Source: Clostridiales bacterium UBA929 (GTDB lineage: Bacteria; Bacillota; Clostridia; Oscillospirales; UBA929). Taken from it: a stretch of DNA of 34,655 bases. The notes under the pieces are model-generated. The model saw nothing but the letters and a program-made list of their open reading frames with translations, made no database searches and was not told the origin of the DNA. Numbering within the stretch: position 1 is the stretch's first letter; every line of letters begins with the position of its first letter. The stretch is from the NCBI GenBank assembly GCA_002293625.1, contig DBDP01000045.1, forward strand, positions 1 to 34,655. Direction: 5' to 3'. Position numbers and translations under genes: made by a program. Shown here in pieces: positions 32,273 to 34,655 of the stretch.

Positions 32273-33829
32273 ATGAAATATAGTATCTCAACCCGCCACA
32301 ACGCCAAAGGCTACAGCGAAGCCGGAGCCAGCCATACCAAGCGCGCGCTGAAGGGTTTTACCGCGCAGAGCGGCTCCCCGCGTGAGGATATAGACTTCAA
32401 CAGCCATACGCTGCGCCAGCGCGCGCGGATGCTCTACATGGCGGCACCGGTCGCGACGTCGGCGATCAAGACGAACCGCACGAAGGTTGTCGGAACCGGG
32501 CTTACGCTGAAAAGCACGGTAAACCGCGAGATACTCGGCATATCGGCGGAGGCGGCGAAGGAGTGGCAGCGACACACCGAGGCGGAGTTCGGGCTGTGGG
32601 CGGGGAAGAAGCGCAACTGCGACGCCATCGGCGTAAACAACTTTAACGGGCTGCAGCAACTGGCGCTGCAATCGTGGCTATTAAGCGGCGATGTGTTCGC
32701 GCTGATAAAACGTGTGGAGGCGACGCCGGAGAACCCGTATACGCTGCGTATTCACTTAATCGAAGCGGACAGGGTCAGCACCCCGGACAGTTTCCGGGGC
32801 GGCGCGGGACTTCCGTTCCTCACGAGCGGGGTTGAACCCAAAACGAAGCACAAAATCTTCGACGGCGTGGAGGTAGACAAAAACGGCATGATTGCCGCGT
32901 ACCACATCCGCAATACATACCCCGGTCAGATCACCGCCGAAAAAACCGAGTGGGCGCGGGTGGAGGCATACGGCAAACGAACGGGACTACCGAATATCTT
33001 GCAGATCATGGACAGCGAACGCCCCGACCAGTATCGGGGCGTTCCGTATTTGGCGCAGGTGATCGAGCCGCTGCTGCAGCTGCGCCGCTATACCGAGAGC
33101 GAATTGATGGGCGCGTTCGTGCAGAGCTGCTTTTCCGCGTGGATTCAAACCGAAAGCGACACCGCCGAGTTTCCGTTAAGCGACATCAGTGCAATTGACA
33201 ATGGAGAATTGACAATTGACAATCAAGACGGGGATGACGAGCGGAACGAGTACGAGATCGCGCCGGGGATGGTGAACCACCTCGGCAAGGGTGAAAACGT
33301 GGTGTTCGGAAACCCGAACATCCCGACCGCCGGATTTGAGAAATTTGTAAGCACGGTAAGCCGCCTCGCCGGGGCGGCGCTGGAAATCCCGTATGATGTA
33401 CTGGCGAAGGAATATAACTCCTCGTATTCAGCCGCACGCGCGGCACTGCTGGAGGCTTGGGAAGCGTTCAAGATGCGGCGGGTGTGGTTCGTAGACGATT
33501 TCACGCAGCCGGTGTATGAGCTGTTTCTCGCGGAGGCGGTGGCGCTGGGGCGTATCAAAGCGCCGGGTTTCTTCACCGACCCGCTTATCCGGGAAGCATG
33601 GTGCCGCGCCCGCTGGATCGGGCCGGTGCAGGGTCAGCTCGACCCGGTGAAAGAAGCAAAAGCCGCCGTGATACTGGTAAACGAGGGCTTCAAGACCCGC
33701 GAACAGGTGACCCGCGAATTGGGCGGCGGCGATTGGACGGAAAACGCGGAACAGCTACGTATAGAGAACGAGCTATTAAAACAGGCGCGCGACAAACAAA
33801 TTACGGAGGTGCAAGACAATGGGGTTTAA
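32273..33829 (+). CDS. phage portal protein, lambda (gpB) family
   Basis: 518 residues from ATG 32273. Upstream in-frame starts exist, but family members begin near YSEAGASHTKRALKGF; the RBS is weak (GGTGGGA). Signatures: SGSPREDIDFNSHTLRQRAR, APVATSAIKTNRTKVVGTGL, QSWLLSGDVFALIKRVE, IHLIEADRVSTPDSFRGG, RPDQYRGVPYLAQVIEPLLQ, and EIPYDVLAKEYNSSYSAARA near the C-terminal third. It differs in family from the HK97-type portal at 9090, so this is a second, unrelated phage. A dispersed repeat is inserted in frame near residue 310, where it adds a short acidic loop (IDNGELTIDNQDGD). The end overlaps the protease gene by 11 bp. Confidence 0.93.
   Translation: MKYSISTRHNAKGYSEAGASHTKRALKGFTAQSGSPREDIDFNSHTLRQRARMLYMAAPVATSAIKTNRTKVVGTGLTLKSTVNREILGISAEAAKEWQRHTEAEFGLWAGKKRNCDAIGVNNFNGLQQLALQSWLLSGDVFALIKRVEATPENPYTLRIHLIEADRVSTPDSFRGGAGLPFLTSGVEPKTKHKIFDGVEVDKNGMIAAYHIRNTYPGQITAEKTEWARVEAYGKRTGLPNILQIMDSERPDQYRGVPYLAQVIEPLLQLRRYTESELMGAFVQSCFSAWIQTESDTAEFPLSDISAIDNGELTIDNQDGDDERNEYEIAPGMVNHLGKGENVVFGNPNIPTAGFEKFVSTVSRLAGAALEIPYDVLAKEYNSSYSAARAALLEAWEAFKMRRVWFVDDFTQPVYELFLAEAVALGRIKAPGFFTDPLIREAWCRARWIGPVQGQLDPVKEAKAAVILVNEGFKTREQVTRELGGGDWTENAEQLRIENELLKQARDKQITEVQDNGV
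33192..33230. repeat. dispersed 39-bp repeat, copy in the portal gene
   Basis: Internally repetitive unit of the ATTGACAAT type, 36 of 39 bases identical to the copy at 34546. Read in frame it encodes IDNGELTIDNQD. Confidence 0.75.
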
Positions 33830-34655
33830 TTGCAAGCGCGATTATTACGCGATGGCGGCGGTGAACGGGGACGAAGCCGAGATTGTGCTGTACGGCGACG
33901 TTGTGACAGACCGTCCCGTGGACTGGTGGACAGGGGAGCCGATTGAGGGGAGTTTTATCATCCTCTCCGAGTTTATGGAGGACTTGGAGAAGCTCGCGAA
34001 CGTGAAGCGACTGACGGTACGCATCAACAGCTACGGCGGCGAGGCTGCGGCGGGCATCGTGATACATAACCGCCTCCGTGAGCTGAAAGCCGAGGTGACG
34101 GTGATTGTGGACGGCGTCGCGATGTCGTCCGGGTCGCTAATCATGTGCGCCGCCGACAAGGTGCTGGCGAATCCGTCCAGCCTGATCATGATCCACAAAT
34201 GCTGGTGTCTGCTGATCGGCGGTTATAACGCGGACGAATTGCAGCGGATAAAAGCCTCCAACGACGCTTATGACAACGCGCAGGTAGCGATTTACAAACG
34301 CAAAACCGGGCTTACCGAAGAGGCGTTGCTGTCCATGATGTCGGACGAAACCTACATGACCGGCGCGGAGGCCGTGGAGAAGGGGTTCGCGGACGCGCTG
34401 ACCGATGACGTACCCGTGAAGCTCGCGGCGAGCGCCGACCGCCGGACACTCTATATAAACGGAACCGCGCGCAAATTAACCTGCCCGTTACCCGGCTTGC
34501 CGGAAGGGATAGAACCAAAATTGACAGAAGGAGGAAGTCAGATGCCAATTGACAATGGACAATTGACAATGAACAATCAAGACGAGGGAACGAAACCCCG
34601 TAGGGGCGCGCATTGCGCGTCCGGCAATGGTCACGGGCGGGATGACCCCGCCCCT
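33819..34655 (+). CDS. ClpP-like head maturation protease of the second phage (3' end outside window)
   Basis: 279 codons, open to the window edge; ATG 33819 with GGAGGT eight bases upstream. The S14 fold shows VRINSYGGEAAAGIVIHNRL, VDGVAMSSGSLIMCA with the likely nucleophile Ser103, IMIHKCW with His126, and SDETYMTGAEAVEKGFAD. It would process the capsid scaffold, as in lambda-like or HK97-like modules where portal, protease and capsid genes follow each other. After residue ~243 the frame runs through a dispersed repeat and a palindromic repeat (PIDNGQLTMNNQDEG, then KPRRGAHCASGNGHGR). The native C-terminus or capsid linker has therefore been changed by repeat insertion. Confidence 0.88.
   Translation, partial: MGFNCKRDYYAMAAVNGDEAEIVLYGDVVTDRPVDWWTGEPIEGSFIILSEFMEDLEKLANVKRLTVRINSYGGEAAAGIVIHNRLRELKAEVTVIVDGVAMSSGSLIMCAADKVLANPSSLIMIHKCWCLLIGGYNADELQRIKASNDAYDNAQVAIYKRKTGLTEEALLSMMSDETYMTGAEAVEKGFADALTDDVPVKLAASADRRTLYINGTARKLTCPLPGLPEGIEPKLTEGGSQMPIDNGQLTMNNQDEGTKPRRGAHCASGNGHGRDDPAP
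34546..34584. repeat. dispersed 39-bp repeat, copy in the protease gene
   Basis: Second copy of the ATTGACAAT-type unit, with three substitutions relative to 33192-33230. In frame it encodes IDNGQLTMNNQD. Confidence 0.75.
34600..34655. repeat. palindromic REP-like repeat, truncated by the window end
   Basis: Begins GTAGGGGCG and ends CGCCCCT at the last base, with an inner GCGCGCATTGCGCG palindrome. GTAGGGGCG...CGCCCCTAC elements are common dispersed repeats in Oscillospiraceae-type genomes. Confidence 0.6.

Noticed and set aside
1..34655. CRISPR arrays, tRNA or rRNA genes
   Set aside because: No regularly spaced repeats and no cloverleaf or rRNA-like sequence seen on either strand by eye; a tRNAscan-SE and CRISPR search would settle it.

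Overview
The window is GC-rich DNA with strong GGAGG-type ribosome binding sites, consensus sigma-A promoters, an HK97-type siphovirus late operon, a ParB of the integrative-element type, and a TnpX/TnpW-type large serine recombinase. Together these point to Bacillota, most likely class Clostridia (an Oscillospiraceae-like gut or digester organism). The assignment rests on gene content alone. The window is almost entirely mobile DNA: one integrated phage-like element whose right end seems to lie near 30288-30314, followed by the decaying start of a second prophage. The left end of the first element is outside the window.

Left arm (1-4890, minus strand, more AT-rich than the rest): parB with its own promoter and terminator, then a two-gene unit under a separate consensus promoter. 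That unit is a NusG-paralogue antiterminator (LoaP-like) followed by a 1033-residue NACHT NTPase ending in a formylglycine-generating-enzyme/C-type-lectin fold, a candidate anti-phage sensor.

Early region (4890-7375, plus strand): a terminator with no obvious upstream gene, a repeated structured leader element, a 59-residue orphan protein, and a collapsed replication module. In the module, pieces of an SNF2 helicase, a DUF927 ATPase and a DUF4314/DUF5049-like protein are welded together by deletions. Two intact small phage proteins (DUF6900-like, DUF7678-like) follow.

Late operon (7480-25304, plus strand): large terminase, portal, ClpP-like protease, HK97 capsid, head-tail connectors, tail proteins, a tail chaperone with a canonical -1 slippery heptamer, a C-type-lectin/DGR-type adhesin broken by a one-base frameshift, tape measure, Dit, tail endopeptidase/fibre, a small fibre protein, an Fn3 tail protein, holin and amidase endolysin. 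The lysis end closes with strong terminators.

Right arm (25305-30254): a possible structured RNA, a sigma-70 region 4 protein, a third copy of the leader element, a TRIC/UPF0126 ('glycine transporter' family) membrane protein, a complete alpha2-type glycyl-tRNA synthetase, a TnpW-like protein and a large serine recombinase. The TRIC-GlyRS pair looks like glycine-related cargo.

Beyond the recombinase (30314-34655): a DNA methyltransferase lacking its usual N-terminal ParB half (apparently the integration target), a small terminase whose ATG seems to have become ATA, no large terminase but an AT-rich minus-strand membrane-protein gene in its place, a lambda-type portal and a ClpP-type protease running off the end. 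Two copies of a dispersed 39-bp repeat sit in frame inside the last two genes, and a palindromic repeat ends the window.
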